DNA of 64,000 nt from Dechloromonas denitrificans. GTDB lineage: Bacteria; Pseudomonadota; Gammaproteobacteria; Burkholderiales; Rhodocyclaceae. Below the pieces are notes generated by a model. That model saw nothing but the letters and a program-made list of their open reading frames with translations. It was not told the origin of the DNA and ran no database searches. The stretch covers positions 2,270,001 to 2,334,000 of the forward strand of contig NZ_CP075187.1 of assembly GCF_020510665.1 (NCBI RefSeq), in the 5' to 3' direction. Shown one piece after another: positions 20,021-28,805 of this stretch (position 1 is its first letter; each line of letters opens with the position of its first letter). A program made the translations under genes and the position numbers.

Positions 20021-21199
20021 ATGCCTCCGGAAATCATCCCCGTCGACAATCCCGCGCCGGCTGAAACCAAAGCCAAGGTCCGCAAGGGTGACGCCAAGCG
20101 CGAACGCGGCAACCGCACCGGTTTCACCACCGGCGCCTGCTCGGCCGCCGCGGCCCGTGCAGCAACACTCGGCCTGCTCAACAGCGAAGTCGCCGAGACA
20201 GTGGTCTGTCGCCTGCCGAACGGCAGCGAAGTGAGCTTCACCGTGATCGACGGTTATGTCGAAGAAGTGGCCGGACTGGCCCACGCCGTCATCGTCAAGG
20301 ATGCCGGCGACGACCCCGATGCAACGCATGGCGCCCACATGACGGCCGATGTCCGGCTGCTCAGGCATCGCGCCGGCGAAGTCATCCTCAAGGGCGGCTT
20401 CGGTGTCGGCGTGGTCACCAAGGACGGTCTCGGGCTGGAAGTCGGCGGCCCGGCGATCAACCCGGTGCCGCGCCGCAACATCGTCGACAACGTGCGGGCG
20501 GTGGCCGGCGAACTGCTCGATCACGATGGGCTGGAAATCACCATTTCGGTCCCCGGCGGCGACGAGATGGCGAAAAAGACACTCAACGCCCGGCTCGGCA
20601 TCCTCGGTGGCATCTCGATTCTCGGCACGACCGGCATCGTTCGCCCCTATTCGACCGCCGCCTTTCGGGCCAGCGTCGTGCAGGCGGTCGATGTGGCTGC
20701 CCGTCAGGGCCAGACCAGCGTGATCTTCACAACCGGCGGACGAACCGAAAAATTCGCCATGAAGCAGTTGCCGGAACTCGATGAATCCTGCTTCGTACAG
20801 ATGGGCGATTTCGTCAAAGCGGCATTCAGCAGCGCGGTGAAGCGCGAATTCCCCAAGGTGTACGTCGGGGCGATGGTCGGCAAGCTGACCAAAATGTGCC
20901 AGGGCCTTGCCGTCACCCATGCCTGGAAAGCCGAAGTCGACCGCGACATTCTTGCCGAATCGGCGCAGGAAGTCGGTGCACCGCCCGATCTGGTCGAAGA
21001 AATCCGCGCCGCCGAAACAGCCCGCTTTGCCGCCGAAAAGCTCGCCGGAATGGGGTTGACCGTGGCATTCCACCAACAACTGGCCAAAAAGGCCATCCGC
21101 AGCCTGAAAAAACACTACCCCGGCAATTACCACCTCGCCGTGCTGGTTTGCGATTTCGAAGGCCAGTTCATTTGTCGCGTCGATGAAGAGGAAGCATGA
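20021..21199 (+). CDS. cbiD: Cobalt-precorrin-5B C1-methyltransferase CbiD
   Basis: 392 residues. CbiD methylates C-1 in the anaerobic route and has no aerobic equivalent, so it is diagnostic for that route. Visible motifs: RTGFTTGACSAAAARAA, GGFGVGVVTKDGLGLEVGGP, LNARLGILGGISILGTTGIV and VYVGAMVGKLTKMCQG. A charged N-terminal extension (about 25 residues) precedes the domain. Its end overlaps the cbiET start (ATGA). Confidence 0.95.
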   Translation: MPPEIIPVDNPAPAETKAKVRKGDAKRERGNRTGFTTGACSAAAARAATLGLLNSEVAETVVCRLPNGSEVSFTVIDGYVEEVAGLAHAVIVKDAGDDPDATHGAHMTADVRLLRHRAGEVILKGGFGVGVVTKDGLGLEVGGPAINPVPRRNIVDNVRAVAGELLDHDGLEITISVPGGDEMAKKTLNARLGILGGISILGTTGIVRPYSTAAFRASVVQAVDVAARQGQTSVIFTTGGRTEKFAMKQLPELDESCFVQMGDFVKAAFSSAVKREFPKVYVGAMVGKLTKMCQGLAVTHAWKAEVDRDILAESAQEVGAPPDLVEEIRAAETARFAAEKLAGMGLTVAFHQQLAKKAIRSLKKHYPGNYHLAVLVCDFEGQFICRVDEEEA

Positions 21200-22488
21200 C
21201 CATCAAACCCGTTGAACAATGCACCCTGCTCGGCATGCTCGATGACGGCTGGGCCGGTCTTTCCGATACCGCCCGCCAGCGCCTGGCGACGGCCGATGTG
21301 GTGATCGGCGCCGGACGCACGCTTGAGCTGGTCCGCCCGCATTTGGCCGCCAGCGCCGAAATTTTCGATATGGGCGGCAAGCTCGGCCAGGTTGCCGGCT
21401 GGATTCTGGAAGCGCGCCAACAAGGCAAAAGTAGCGTCGCGCTGGCCACCGGCGATCCGCTCTGCCACGGCATCGCTTCGTGGCTGACCGGCAAGCTCGG
21501 CCGCGATGGCTTCGAGATCATGCCCGCCGTGTCCACCCTGCAACTGGCTTTCGCCCGCTTCAAGACAGCCTGGCAGGACATCCGGATTGCCACCTGCCAC
21601 AGTGCCGATGCCGGCGAGTGGTTCGTCGGCGCCACGCCGGAACACGGTCTTTACAAACTGATGCGGGCGATTGCGCAACATCCGCGCGTCGCCTTGTTCA
21701 CCGGCCCGGAAAACACGCCCGACCGGCTGGCCCGGGCGCTGATCACCGCGGGTTACGGCGACCAGGCGAGGCTTTCGGTCGCCTGTCGCCTGCTGCTCGA
21801 CGATGAAATCATCTTCACCGGACTTGCTGCGGTCGACGCCGCCCAAATGCAATTTCCGCAACCCAATGTCGTGCTCGTCGAACGCACACCGGACGCTAGT
21901 GCACCGAGCTTCGGGCTGGAAGACCTCGAATACATCCAGCGTTCGCCGGAAAAGGGCCTGATCACCAAGCAGGAAGCACGCGCCCTGTCGCTCGCCAAGC
22001 TGCGTCTCAAACCCGACGCCATCGTCTGGGACATCGGCGCCGGTTCCGGCTCGGTCGGCCTCGAATGTGCCCGACTGGCGCCGCACGGCCACGTCTGGGC
22101 GATTGAAAAAAACGAGGGCGATGCGGCCAACGCCCGCGCCAACGCCGCGCGTTTCCGGGTCGGCAACTACACGCTGAGCCAGGGCAAAGCCCCGGCTCTG
22201 CTCGACACCTGGCCTGACCCGGATGCGGTGTTCATCGGAGGCTCGGGCGGCGAACTCAGCGAGTTGATCAAGCTCATCCTCGCCCGCCTGAAACCCGGCG
22301 GCCGGCTGGTGATGAACTTCGTGACGCTGGAAAACCTCGCCACCGCCACCGCATCGCTCAAGGAAAACGGTGCAGCCTGGGATGTCGTCCAGCTCCAGGC
22401 CAGCCGCTCGCAACCAATTCTCGACATGCACCGGATGGCGGCCCAGAACCCCGTCTGGATCGTCACCGCAAGCAAGGAAAACACATGA
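21196..22488 (+). CDS. cbiET: Fused cobalt-precorrin-7 methyltransferase/decarboxylase CbiET
   Basis: 430 residues. N-terminal CbiE methylase (about 8-210) with GAGRTLELVRPHL and ALATGDPLCHGIAS; C-terminal CbiT Rossmann methyltransferase (about 245-425) with IVWDIGAGSGSVGLECARL and FIGGSGGELSELI. The fused form (as in CobL) methylates C-5 and C-15 and removes the C-12 acetate carboxyl. It overlaps both cbiD and cbiL by 4 bp. Confidence 0.95.
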   Translation: MTIKPVEQCTLLGMLDDGWAGLSDTARQRLATADVVIGAGRTLELVRPHLAASAEIFDMGGKLGQVAGWILEARQQGKSSVALATGDPLCHGIASWLTGKLGRDGFEIMPAVSTLQLAFARFKTAWQDIRIATCHSADAGEWFVGATPEHGLYKLMRAIAQHPRVALFTGPENTPDRLARALITAGYGDQARLSVACRLLLDDEIIFTGLAAVDAAQMQFPQPNVVLVERTPDASAPSFGLEDLEYIQRSPEKGLITKQEARALSLAKLRLKPDAIVWDIGAGSGSVGLECARLAPHGHVWAIEKNEGDAANARANAARFRVGNYTLSQGKAPALLDTWPDPDAVFIGGSGGELSELIKLILARLKPGGRLVMNFVTLENLATATASLKENGAAWDVVQLQASRSQPILDMHRMAAQNPVWIVTASKENT

Positions 22489-23273
22489 TTGAACCCAAAA
22501 CCTACGGCAAACTGATCGGCGCTTCGCTCGGCCCCGGAGATCCCGAACTGATCACCCGCCGCGCCTGGCGCGCACTGCAATCAGGCGCACGCTGGCTGTA
22601 TCCGGTCAAGAAAGCCGAGGAATCTTCCTACGCGCTGTCGATCGTTGAACGCGGCGGGATTGCCGTGCCGGGCGATGCCGTCGAACTGGTTTTCCCGATG
22701 ACGCGCGATGCCGAAATCCTCGCCAAGGCCTGGAGCCGCGCCGCCGTTCAGACGGTGGAACTGCTCGCCGAAGGGCGTGATCTGGTCTTCCTGGTCGAAG
22801 GCGATGCCTCGACTTTCGCCACCTTCGGCCACCTCGCCCGCGTCGTCCGCGAACTGGTGCCGGCCGTTGAAGTCGAGACGATCCCCGGCGTTTCCTCCTT
22901 CGCCGCCGCTGCCGCCAGCACTGGCACCGTACTCGCCGAGGAAGACGAAACCTTCGCCATCATCCCGGCGGCCTACGGTGTCGAGGTGATCGACCATCTG
23001 CTCGACGAGTTCGACACGCTGGCCCTGCTCAAGGTCAAGCCGCTGGTCGACGAGGTCATCGAGCTGCTCGAGCGCCGCGAACTGCTGGCCACCTCGGTCT
23101 TCATCGAAAAGGTCGGCTCGCCGGACGAGCGCGTGATCCGCGATATCACCAGCCTGAAGGGCGAAAAGGTCAATTACCTGTCGTTGATGCTGGTCCAGAA
23201 CCCGAAACGCGTGCGCGGCGAATTGCGCCGTGGCTGCCGAAAGCGCAAGGATGCTGCTGCGGTCGACGCCTGA
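22485..23273 (+). CDS. cbiL: Cobalt-factor II/precorrin-2 C20-methyltransferase CbiL
   Basis: 262 residues, tetrapyrrole methylase. GASLGPGDPELITRRAWRAL is the SAM loop; FLVEGDASTFATFGHL and IPGVSSFAAAAA are further CbiL/CobI motifs. It acts before CbiH. A basic C-terminal tail (GCRKRKDAAA) is present. It overlaps cbiET, while a 37-bp gap separates it from cbiG. Confidence 0.93.
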   Translation: MIEPKTYGKLIGASLGPGDPELITRRAWRALQSGARWLYPVKKAEESSYALSIVERGGIAVPGDAVELVFPMTRDAEILAKAWSRAAVQTVELLAEGRDLVFLVEGDASTFATFGHLARVVRELVPAVEVETIPGVSSFAAAAASTGTVLAEEDETFAIIPAAYGVEVIDHLLDEFDTLALLKVKPLVDEVIELLERRELLATSVFIEKVGSPDERVIRDITSLKGEKVNYLSLMLVQNPKRVRGELRRGCRKRKDAAAVDA

Positions 23274-23310
23274 AAAAGACAAAAAACCAAGCCCCACAGA
23301 GAACCCCAAT

Positions 23311-24054
23311 ATGAAAATCGCCGTCGTCTCCATCACCAAACATGGCATCGCGCTGGCCGGCAAAGTCGTCGCCGCCCTGCCCGGCGCTCAACTTTTCTGC
23401 CCCGAAAAATTCCGGGCCGATGCAGAAACCGCAGCGCCCGGCACTTTCCATTGCTATACCGGCAAGGTCGGCGATCAAGTGCCGGCCCTATTCGCCGCTT
23501 TCGACGGGATTGTCTGCATCGTCTCGCTCGGAGCGGTTGTCCGGCTGATTGCTCCGCACCTGAAAAACAAGGAAACCGATCCGGCGGTCGTCGTTATCGA
23601 CGAAGCTGGCAAATTCGTCATTCCGATGCTTTCCGGCCATCTCGGCGGCGCCAATTCGCTGGCCGGCCATCTCGCCACCGCCCTCGGCGCGACACCGGTC
23701 TTGACCACGGCATCCGATGCACGCCAGACGCTGGCCGTCGACCTGCTCGGCCGCGAACTGGGCTGGACTTTTGAAGCGACACACGACGAAATCGTCCGTT
23801 GCAGCGCCGCCGTGGTCAATGACGAGGCCGTCGCGCTGGTTCAGGAAAGCGGCAGCGAGGACTGGTGGACGAATCACGCCAATGGCCGAAGTGGACCTCT
23901 GGCCGCCAATATCCAACGGTTCAGCCGGATCGAGGAAATTGACCCCGAGCATTTTGCCGCCGTCCTGTGGATCAGCCAGCGTGCCCTGCCTGCCGGGCTG
24001 GCCGCCCGCCTGGCCGGTAAACGGGTGATTTACCGGCCGGCCGACCAGGCATGA
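23311..24054 (+). CDS. cbiG: Cobalt-precorrin-5A hydrolase CbiG, N-terminal and middle domains
   Basis: 247 residues from ATG 23311. CbiG opens the delta-lactone of cobalt-precorrin-5A and releases acetaldehyde. Seen: IAVVSITKHGIALAGKVVAAL, IVCIVSLGAVVRLIAPHLKN, FVIPMLSGHLGGANSLAGHL and VLTTASDARQTLAVDLLGRE. The usual C-terminal domain is absent and encoded by the next gene, whose ATG overlaps this stop. The split keeps translation coupled. Confidence 0.92.
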   Translation: MKIAVVSITKHGIALAGKVVAALPGAQLFCPEKFRADAETAAPGTFHCYTGKVGDQVPALFAAFDGIVCIVSLGAVVRLIAPHLKNKETDPAVVVIDEAGKFVIPMLSGHLGGANSLAGHLATALGATPVLTTASDARQTLAVDLLGRELGWTFEATHDEIVRCSAAVVNDEAVALVQESGSEDWWTNHANGRSGPLAANIQRFSRIEEIDPEHFAAVLWISQRALPAGLAARLAGKRVIYRPADQA

Positions 24055-24446
24055 AAATCACCCTCGGCCTCGGCTGCGACCGGAACACCCCGGCCACGAC
24101 CATCGAGCAATGCATCGCCGAGGCACTGGCACTGTGCGGCGGCCGCTTCAGCGACGTCTGGGCGGCCGCCAGCATCGACCTGAAAGCCAATGAAACCGGC
24201 TTGCTTCACGTCATCGAGGCACACCGCTGGCCCTGCCTGTTTTACCCGGCCGTGGCCCTTGCTGCGGTCGACGTGCCGAATCCGTCGGAAACCGTGCGCC
24301 AGTACACCGGCACACCATCGGTCTCGGAAGCCGCAGCGCTGCTCGCCGCCAATGCCGACGCCACTCATTTGATCATCGAAAAACACAAGTTGCGCGGCCC
24401 GGACGGGCGCAACGCCACTGTCTCCATTGCAAGGATTCCCGAATGA
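24051..24446 (+). CDS. CbiG C-terminal domain as a separate gene (CobE-like)
   Basis: 131 residues matching the CbiG_C/CobE domain: LGLGCDRNTPATTIEQCIAE, LKANETGLLHVI, VPNPSETVRQYTGTPSVSEA AALLAAN and a closing VSIARI. In many bacteria it is fused to CbiG; here it is separate and overlaps both neighbours by 4 bp. It presumably associates with the preceding protein. Confidence 0.88.
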   Translation: MKITLGLGCDRNTPATTIEQCIAEALALCGGRFSDVWAAASIDLKANETGLLHVIEAHRWPCLFYPAVALAAVDVPNPSETVRQYTGTPSVSEAAALLAANADATHLIIEKHKLRGPDGRNATVSIARIPE

Positions 24447-25453
24447 ACACCTCACTCAACACACCACTCAGCGCCCCTGAACCCCAGAAAAAAACCGGAA
24501 AAATCATGCTCGTCGGCCTCGGCCCGGGCAGCAACGACCACCTCACCGCCCGAGCCCGGGCCGCCATTGCCGAAGCCGACACGATCATCGGCTACGTTAC
24601 CTATATCCGCCTGGTGGCCGATCTGGTCGTTGGCAAGGAAGTGATCAAGAAGTCGATGACCGAGGAGCTGGATCGCGCCATCGAGTCGCTCGACCGCGCC
24701 CGCCAGGGCAAGAAGGTGGCGCTGATTTCCTCTGGCGACGCCGGTGTGTACGGCATGGCCGGACCGACTTTCGAGGTGCTGTTCCAGGCTGGCTGGACGC
24801 CGGATTCGGACATCGAGGTCGAGATCGTACCGGGTGCTTCGGCGCTCAACACCTGCGCCGCGCTGGTCGGTGCGCCGCTGACCCACGATTTCTGCGCTAT
24901 TTCGCTATCCGACCTGCTGACCCCGTGGCCGACCATCGCCCGCCGGCTCGATGCCGTGGCCTACGCCGATTTCGTCGTCGCCCTCTACAACCCGAAGAGC
25001 GGCCGCCGCACCCAGCAGATCGTCGAAGCACAACGCCTTTTCCTGCGCCACCGCGATCCGCAAACGCCGGTCGCCATCGTCAAATCCGGCTACCGCCCGA
25101 AGCAGCGCATCGAATTCACCACGCTGGAGAAGATGAACGAATGCGACATCGGCATGCTGTCGACCGTGCTGATCGGCAACTCCAACACCTTCGTCAAGCA
25201 CGGCCTGATGGTCACCCCGCGCGGTTACGCCAACAAGTACGCCGTTGAAGACGGCGAGCGCAACACGCACGACGGCGAACAGGCCGGTCGCTCGCTGTCC
25301 ACTGGCCTGAACGGCTGGATGGCAGCGATTCAGGCTAGCGGCAAAAGTGCCGCCGAACTGGCCGTCGAGTACCGCCTGCCGGAGGATTACATCGCTGCCG
25401 TATTGATCAGCGACGTGCCGGAAGAAGGCGAGGCCAACGAGATCGAAGCATGA
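24443..25453 (+). CDS. cbiH: Cobalt-precorrin-3 C17-methyltransferase CbiH with C-terminal extension
   Basis: 336 residues, longer than the usual 240-250. The methylase core (about 25-265) has MLVGLGPGSNDHLTARARAA, ISSGDAGVYGMAGP, IVPGASALNTCAALVG and FCAISLSDLLTPW. It contracts the ring and methylates C-17. Roughly 22 N-terminal and 65 C-terminal extra residues flank it; the tail contains GLNGWMAAIQASGKSAAELA, of unknown role. It overlaps the ferredoxin gene by 4 bp. Confidence 0.93.
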   Translation: MNTSLNTPLSAPEPQKKTGKIMLVGLGPGSNDHLTARARAAIAEADTIIGYVTYIRLVADLVVGKEVIKKSMTEELDRAIESLDRARQGKKVALISSGDAGVYGMAGPTFEVLFQAGWTPDSDIEVEIVPGASALNTCAALVGAPLTHDFCAISLSDLLTPWPTIARRLDAVAYADFVVALYNPKSGRRTQQIVEAQRLFLRHRDPQTPVAIVKSGYRPKQRIEFTTLEKMNECDIGMLSTVLIGNSNTFVKHGLMVTPRGYANKYAVEDGERNTHDGEQAGRSLSTGLNGWMAAIQASGKSAAELAVEYRLPEDYIAAVLISDVPEEGEANEIEA

Positions 25454-25815
25454 GCGACGTCGCCAAGCCAAAATTCCGCGAATATAGCCGCCATCTGCTG
25501 GTGTGCACCGGCGACCGGTGCACGCTGAACGGCGAAGGTCAGGCTTTGTTCGACAGCCTGCAACACAAACTACGCGTAGCCGGGCTCGGCGTCGATGCCG
25601 GGCCGCTGCGCGTCAAGCGGACGCGGACCGGCTGCGTCGCAGCCTGCAAAGGCGGCCCGATTCTCGGCGTCCAGCCGGATGGAACGTGGTATTACAACGT
25701 AACCGACGACAATATGGACCGGATCATCGAGTCGCATCTGAAGAACGGCAAAGTCGTCGATGAACTGGTTTTCCATCAAGGAAAACCGAGCTGCACGGAA
25801 GAAGCTTCCGGCTAA
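25450..25815 (+). CDS. Thioredoxin-like 2Fe-2S ferredoxin
   Basis: 121 residues. The Cys pattern CTGDRC ... TGCVAACKGGP and length match the thioredoxin-fold [2Fe-2S] ferredoxin family seen at the end of cobalamin operons. It likely passes electrons, for instance for cobalt or ring reduction, but the partner is unknown. It overlaps cbiH and closes the operon. A CCGGCC...GGCCGG hairpin (25817-25834) follows immediately without a U-run. Confidence 0.88.
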   Translation: MSDVAKPKFREYSRHLLVCTGDRCTLNGEGQALFDSLQHKLRVAGLGVDAGPLRVKRTRTGCVAACKGGPILGVQPDGTWYYNVTDDNMDRIIESHLKNGKVVDELVFHQGKPSCTEEASG

Positions 25816-25876
25816 CCGGCCATACCCGGCCGGCGCCCCGATCGTCGGCCGAACACCGCAAGAGGAATTGATATGG

Positions 25877-25896
25877 CCGGAACGTGTCCGTTCCGG
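25877..25896. repeat. Perfect 8-bp hairpin between cobalamin and arsenic genes
   Basis: CCGGAACG, loop TGTC, CGTTCCGG. It lies between the converging ferredoxin and thioredoxin-like genes and could stop either transcript, although no U-run follows. A 12-codon ATG frame runs through it after AAGAGGAA; I treat it as noncoding. The rest of 25897-26004 shows nothing. Confidence 0.45.
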
Positions 25897-26004
25897 ACAT
25901 CTGGACAGTAAGACCTGATTGAGAACAAACGACCCAATGCAGCCCTTCATTTATCCAGAGTTTCCTCGCCGCTTATCCATTGGAAGCGGACACACCCACC
26001 TATC

Positions 26005-26235
26005 TCAGAACCAACCTTCAACCTTTTCGCGGTTCGGCACGCCGCCAGCATGGACGACTTTTCCATCGACCACGACGCCAGGCGTGGACATCACGCCATA
26101 GCCAATGATGGCAGCCATGTCCTCGACCTTTTCTAAGGCAATCTCAGTGCCCCGTTCCTTGGCTACCGCTTCAATCAATGCGACGGTATTGCGGCAATTT
26201 ACACATCCCGTACCCAATACTTTGATGTTTTTCAT
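26005..26235 (-). CDS. Small thioredoxin-like redox protein of the ars operon
   Basis: 76 residues from ATG 26235 with AAGGGAG upstream. Redox-active redoxin/glutaredoxin type: VLGTGCVNCRNTVALIEAVA has the CxxC active site, and MSTPGVVVDGKVVHAGGVPN gives the cis-Pro and C-terminal strand. This TM0996/MTH895-like family often follows a permease in metalloid operons, perhaps reducing the pump or arsenate reductase. It is last in the operon. Confidence 0.88.
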   Translation of the reverse strand: MKNIKVLGTGCVNCRNTVALIEAVAKERGTEIALEKVEDMAAIIGYGVMSTPGVVVDGKVVHAGGVPNREKVEGWF

Positions 26236-26251
26236 TTGATGCTCCCTTTTG

Positions 26252-27295
26252 TTACAAGACCAGATTGAACACGTAGCCCACCAGCAGAATTCCGGTCGCA
26301 ACAACGCCCGCGAAGGTGGCAATCAACCGGGGTTTGAGAGCCTTACGCAGGATAATCATCTCCGGCGCCGACAAGGCGATAACACTCATCATGAAAGCCA
26401 GCACGGTGCCTAGTGCGGCCCCCTTGCCAATCAGCGCCTCAACAATTGGGATGATGCCGGCCGCGTTGGTGTACATCGGCACGCCAAGCAGCACGGCAGC
26501 CGGGACGGCCCACCAGACATCCTTACCCATGAACGAGGCCATGAAATCTTCAGGCACATAGCCATGAATGCCTGCACCGACACAGATACCGGCCAGGATG
26601 TACGGCCAGACCTTGCCGACGATGTTCCTGATGTGGTCTCGTCCGGCCTCGAAGCGGGCGACCCAATCCAGTTCGTCACCCTCGTAGCTGGCGGCTTGTC
26701 CGTTCTGAATTTGCTGCACCCAGTCCTCAAGGTGTTTTTCCATCTTCAACTGGCCGATGACTAGCCCAGAGACGATGGCTACTGCCAGCCCAAGCCCCAG
26801 ATAGAGGGCTGCGACCTTCCAGCCAAACATGCCGAACAGCAGTGCCAGTGCGACCTCATTGACCATCGGCGCCGAGATGAGGAACGAGAAGGTGACACCC
26901 AAGGGCACGCCAGCGGACAGAAAGCCGATGAATAGCGGTACGGCGGAACAGGAGCAGAACGGCGTCACGATACCCAGTGATGCAGCCAGAACATTGCCCA
27001 CGCCGACACGCTTACCAGCCAAAAGCGCACGAGTGCGCTCCGGTGCAAAGAACGTCTGGATGATACCCATGACGAAGACGATACCGGTCAGGAGCAACAA
27101 CACCTTGGGCGTGTCGTAAAGGAAGAAGTGAATGGCCTCGCCCAATCGGGTATCACGCGTCAGTCCGAGCAGCGCGAGCAGGGCATTGGCAAAATCAGTG
27201 AGGTGGCTGTAAGCGGCCACCCAGAGACCGCTGGCCAATACAACAACGACCCACCACTGAGCTAAACGCCCTTGCGCTTGCGTATGGGTTGTCAT
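26252..27295 (-). CDS. Permease of the ArsP/DUF318 family
   Basis: 347 residues, about eight or nine membrane helices. The central motif TPFCSCSAVPLFIGFLSAGV is the CSC signature of the DUF318 permeases, some of which (ArsP) export trivalent organoarsenicals. A cytoplasmic loop of about 60 residues divides the halves. A strong GGAGGAA site precedes the ATG. It sits between the ACR3 pump and the thioredoxin-like protein in one operon. Substrate is inferred from context. Confidence 0.87.
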   Translation of the reverse strand: MTTHTQAQGRLAQWWVVVVLASGLWVAAYSHLTDFANALLALLGLTRDTRLGEAIHFFLYDTPKVLLLLTGIVFVMGIIQTFFAPERTRALLAGKRVGVGNVLAASLGIVTPFCSCSAVPLFIGFLSAGVPLGVTFSFLISAPMVNEVALALLFGMFGWKVAALYLGLGLAVAIVSGLVIGQLKMEKHLEDWVQQIQNGQAASYEGDELDWVARFEAGRDHIRNIVGKVWPYILAGICVGAGIHGYVPEDFMASFMGKDVWWAVPAAVLLGVPMYTNAAGIIPIVEALIGKGAALGTVLAFMMSVIALSAPEMIILRKALKPRLIATFAGVVATGILLVGYVFNLVL

Positions 27296-27314
27296 GACTC
27301 TTCCTCCTTATGTT

Positions 27315-28382
27315 TTATCGGGCTTCGTACCAGCCCTTCGAAGCATTCACGACCTTCACCACCAGCAGCATCACCGGCACTTCAATGAGGACGCCGACCA
27401 CGGTAGCCAACGCAGCCCCCGACTCGAACCCGAACAGGCTGATGGCGGCGGCCACGGCCAACTCGAAGAAATTGGATGCACCTATCAGTGCGGAGGGGCA
27501 GGCGACGTTGTGCTTCTCACCGACCGCCTTGTTCAACCAATAGGCCAGTGCAGAGTTGAAGAACACCTGAATCAGAATTGGCACCGCCAGCAGAGCAATG
27601 ACCAGCGGCTGTCTGAGGATGGCTTCTCCCTGGAAGGCAAACAACAGCACCAGCGTCGCCAGTAATGCAGAGATGGACCACGGGCCAATCTTGGTCATGG
27701 CAACATCGAAAGCTTCTTGTCCCTTGGATAGCAGCGACTTCCGCCAGAGTTGGGCGAGCGCGACCGGAATCACGATGTAAAGCAAAACGGAGGTCAGCAA
27801 CGTGTTCCACGGCACGGTAATCGACGAAATGCCGAGCAGAAAGGCGACCAACGGCGCAAAAGCGAAGAGCATGATGGTGTCGTTGATGGCGACCTGCGAC
27901 AGCGTGAATAGTGGATTCCCGTTGGTCAGACGGCTCCAGACGAAGACCATGGCCGTACAGGGAGCAGCCGCAAGCAGGATGAGGCCAGCGATGTAACTGT
28001 CGAGTTGCTCGGCCGGCAACATCGGCGCAAACAGGTTGCGGATGAACAGCCAGCCGAGAAAAGCCATCGAGAACGGCTTGACCAGCCAATTGACGAACAG
28101 CGTCACACCAATGCCGCGCACATGCTGTTTCATCTCGGCTAGGGCGCCGAAATCGACCTTGACCAGCATCGGGATAATCATCACCCAGATGAGCAAGCCG
28201 ACCGGCAGATTGACCTGCGCCACTTCAAGTCGGCCGATAGCCTGGAATACGCTTGGAGCCATCTGGCCAAAAGCGATGCCGGTGACGATGCAGAGGAAGA
28301 CCCAGACAGTCAGGAAGCGTTCGAATACGCTCATCGGAGCGCCGGCGGCGATTTTGGCGGTCATTTCACATTGGGCGGACAT
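27315..28382 (-). CDS. acr3: Arsenite efflux transporter, ACR3 family
   Basis: 355 residues, ten helices. ACR3 signatures are visible: FFMAFLGWLFIRNLF-like region, AGLILLAAAPCTAMVFVWSR with the essential Cys, and ALIGASNFFELAVAAAISLF. It extrudes As(III) using proton motive force. The name arsB is often used for it, though the ACR3 fold is distinct. It follows arsC by 9 bp. Confidence 0.95.
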   Translation of the reverse strand: MSAQCEMTAKIAAGAPMSVFERFLTVWVFLCIVTGIAFGQMAPSVFQAIGRLEVAQVNLPVGLLIWVMIIPMLVKVDFGALAEMKQHVRGIGVTLFVNWLVKPFSMAFLGWLFIRNLFAPMLPAEQLDSYIAGLILLAAAPCTAMVFVWSRLTNGNPLFTLSQVAINDTIMLFAFAPLVAFLLGISSITVPWNTLLTSVLLYIVIPVALAQLWRKSLLSKGQEAFDVAMTKIGPWSISALLATLVLLFAFQGEAILRQPLVIALLAVPILIQVFFNSALAYWLNKAVGEKHNVACPSALIGASNFFELAVAAAISLFGFESGAALATVVGVLIEVPVMLLVVKVVNASKGWYEAR

Positions 28383-28391
28383 CTTATTTCC

Positions 28392-28805
28392 TCACAGCCC
28401 CAAGGCGTCACGAACAGCCGGCACCAAGCGAGTGCGGATGTCGTCACGAACGGCAATGAAGCTGTCCAGTGGCTCGCCATGCGGGTCATGGAAACCAACG
28501 TGGATGCGCTTCACTGGGCGAGGAAAGACCGGGCAGGTTTCCCTGGCGTTGTCGCAGACACTAACCACGAGGTCGATGTCTTCATGCATGACGGCTTCGA
28601 AGGTCTTGGGTGTCAGGCCATCGGTCGGCAGGCCAGCCAGCTTCAGTGCCTCGATGGCGCCGTCAGCCACTTTGGGTTGGGGACTAGTTCCAGCAGAGAT
28701 ACCACGCACTAGACCTGCGAGGTCATGATTCAGGATGGCCTCACCCATCTGGGAGCGACAGGAGTTACCGGTGCACAGCACCAGCACGGTTTTGAGGTTC
28801 GACAT
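28392..28805 (-). CDS. arsC: Arsenate reductase, thioredoxin-coupled type
   Basis: 137 residues, low-molecular-weight phosphatase fold. The P-loop CTGNSCRSQMGEA (CX5R) binds arsenate; the shuttle cysteines are in SVCDNARETCPVFP. It converts arsenate to arsenite, with electrons from thioredoxin rather than glutaredoxin. Its ATG overlaps the arsR stop by one base. Confidence 0.95.
   Translation of the reverse strand: MSNLKTVLVLCTGNSCRSQMGEAILNHDLAGLVRGISAGTSPQPKVADGAIEALKLAGLPTDGLTPKTFEAVMHEDIDLVVSVCDNARETCPVFPRPVKRIHVGFHDPHGEPLDSFIAVRDDIRTRLVPAVRDALGL

Noticed and set aside
19070..21133. 687-codon antisense frame opposite cbiX-cbiC-cbiD
   Set aside because: It mirrors the codon pattern of real GC-rich genes on the other strand; low-complexity His/Gly/Asp-rich product and no family.
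21127..22431. 434-codon antisense frame opposite cbiET
   Set aside because: Shadow frame of a gene with certain identity on the plus strand.
25874..25912. 12-codon ORF after AAGAGGAA
   Set aside because: It is the two arms of a perfect hairpin; too short and likely noncoding.
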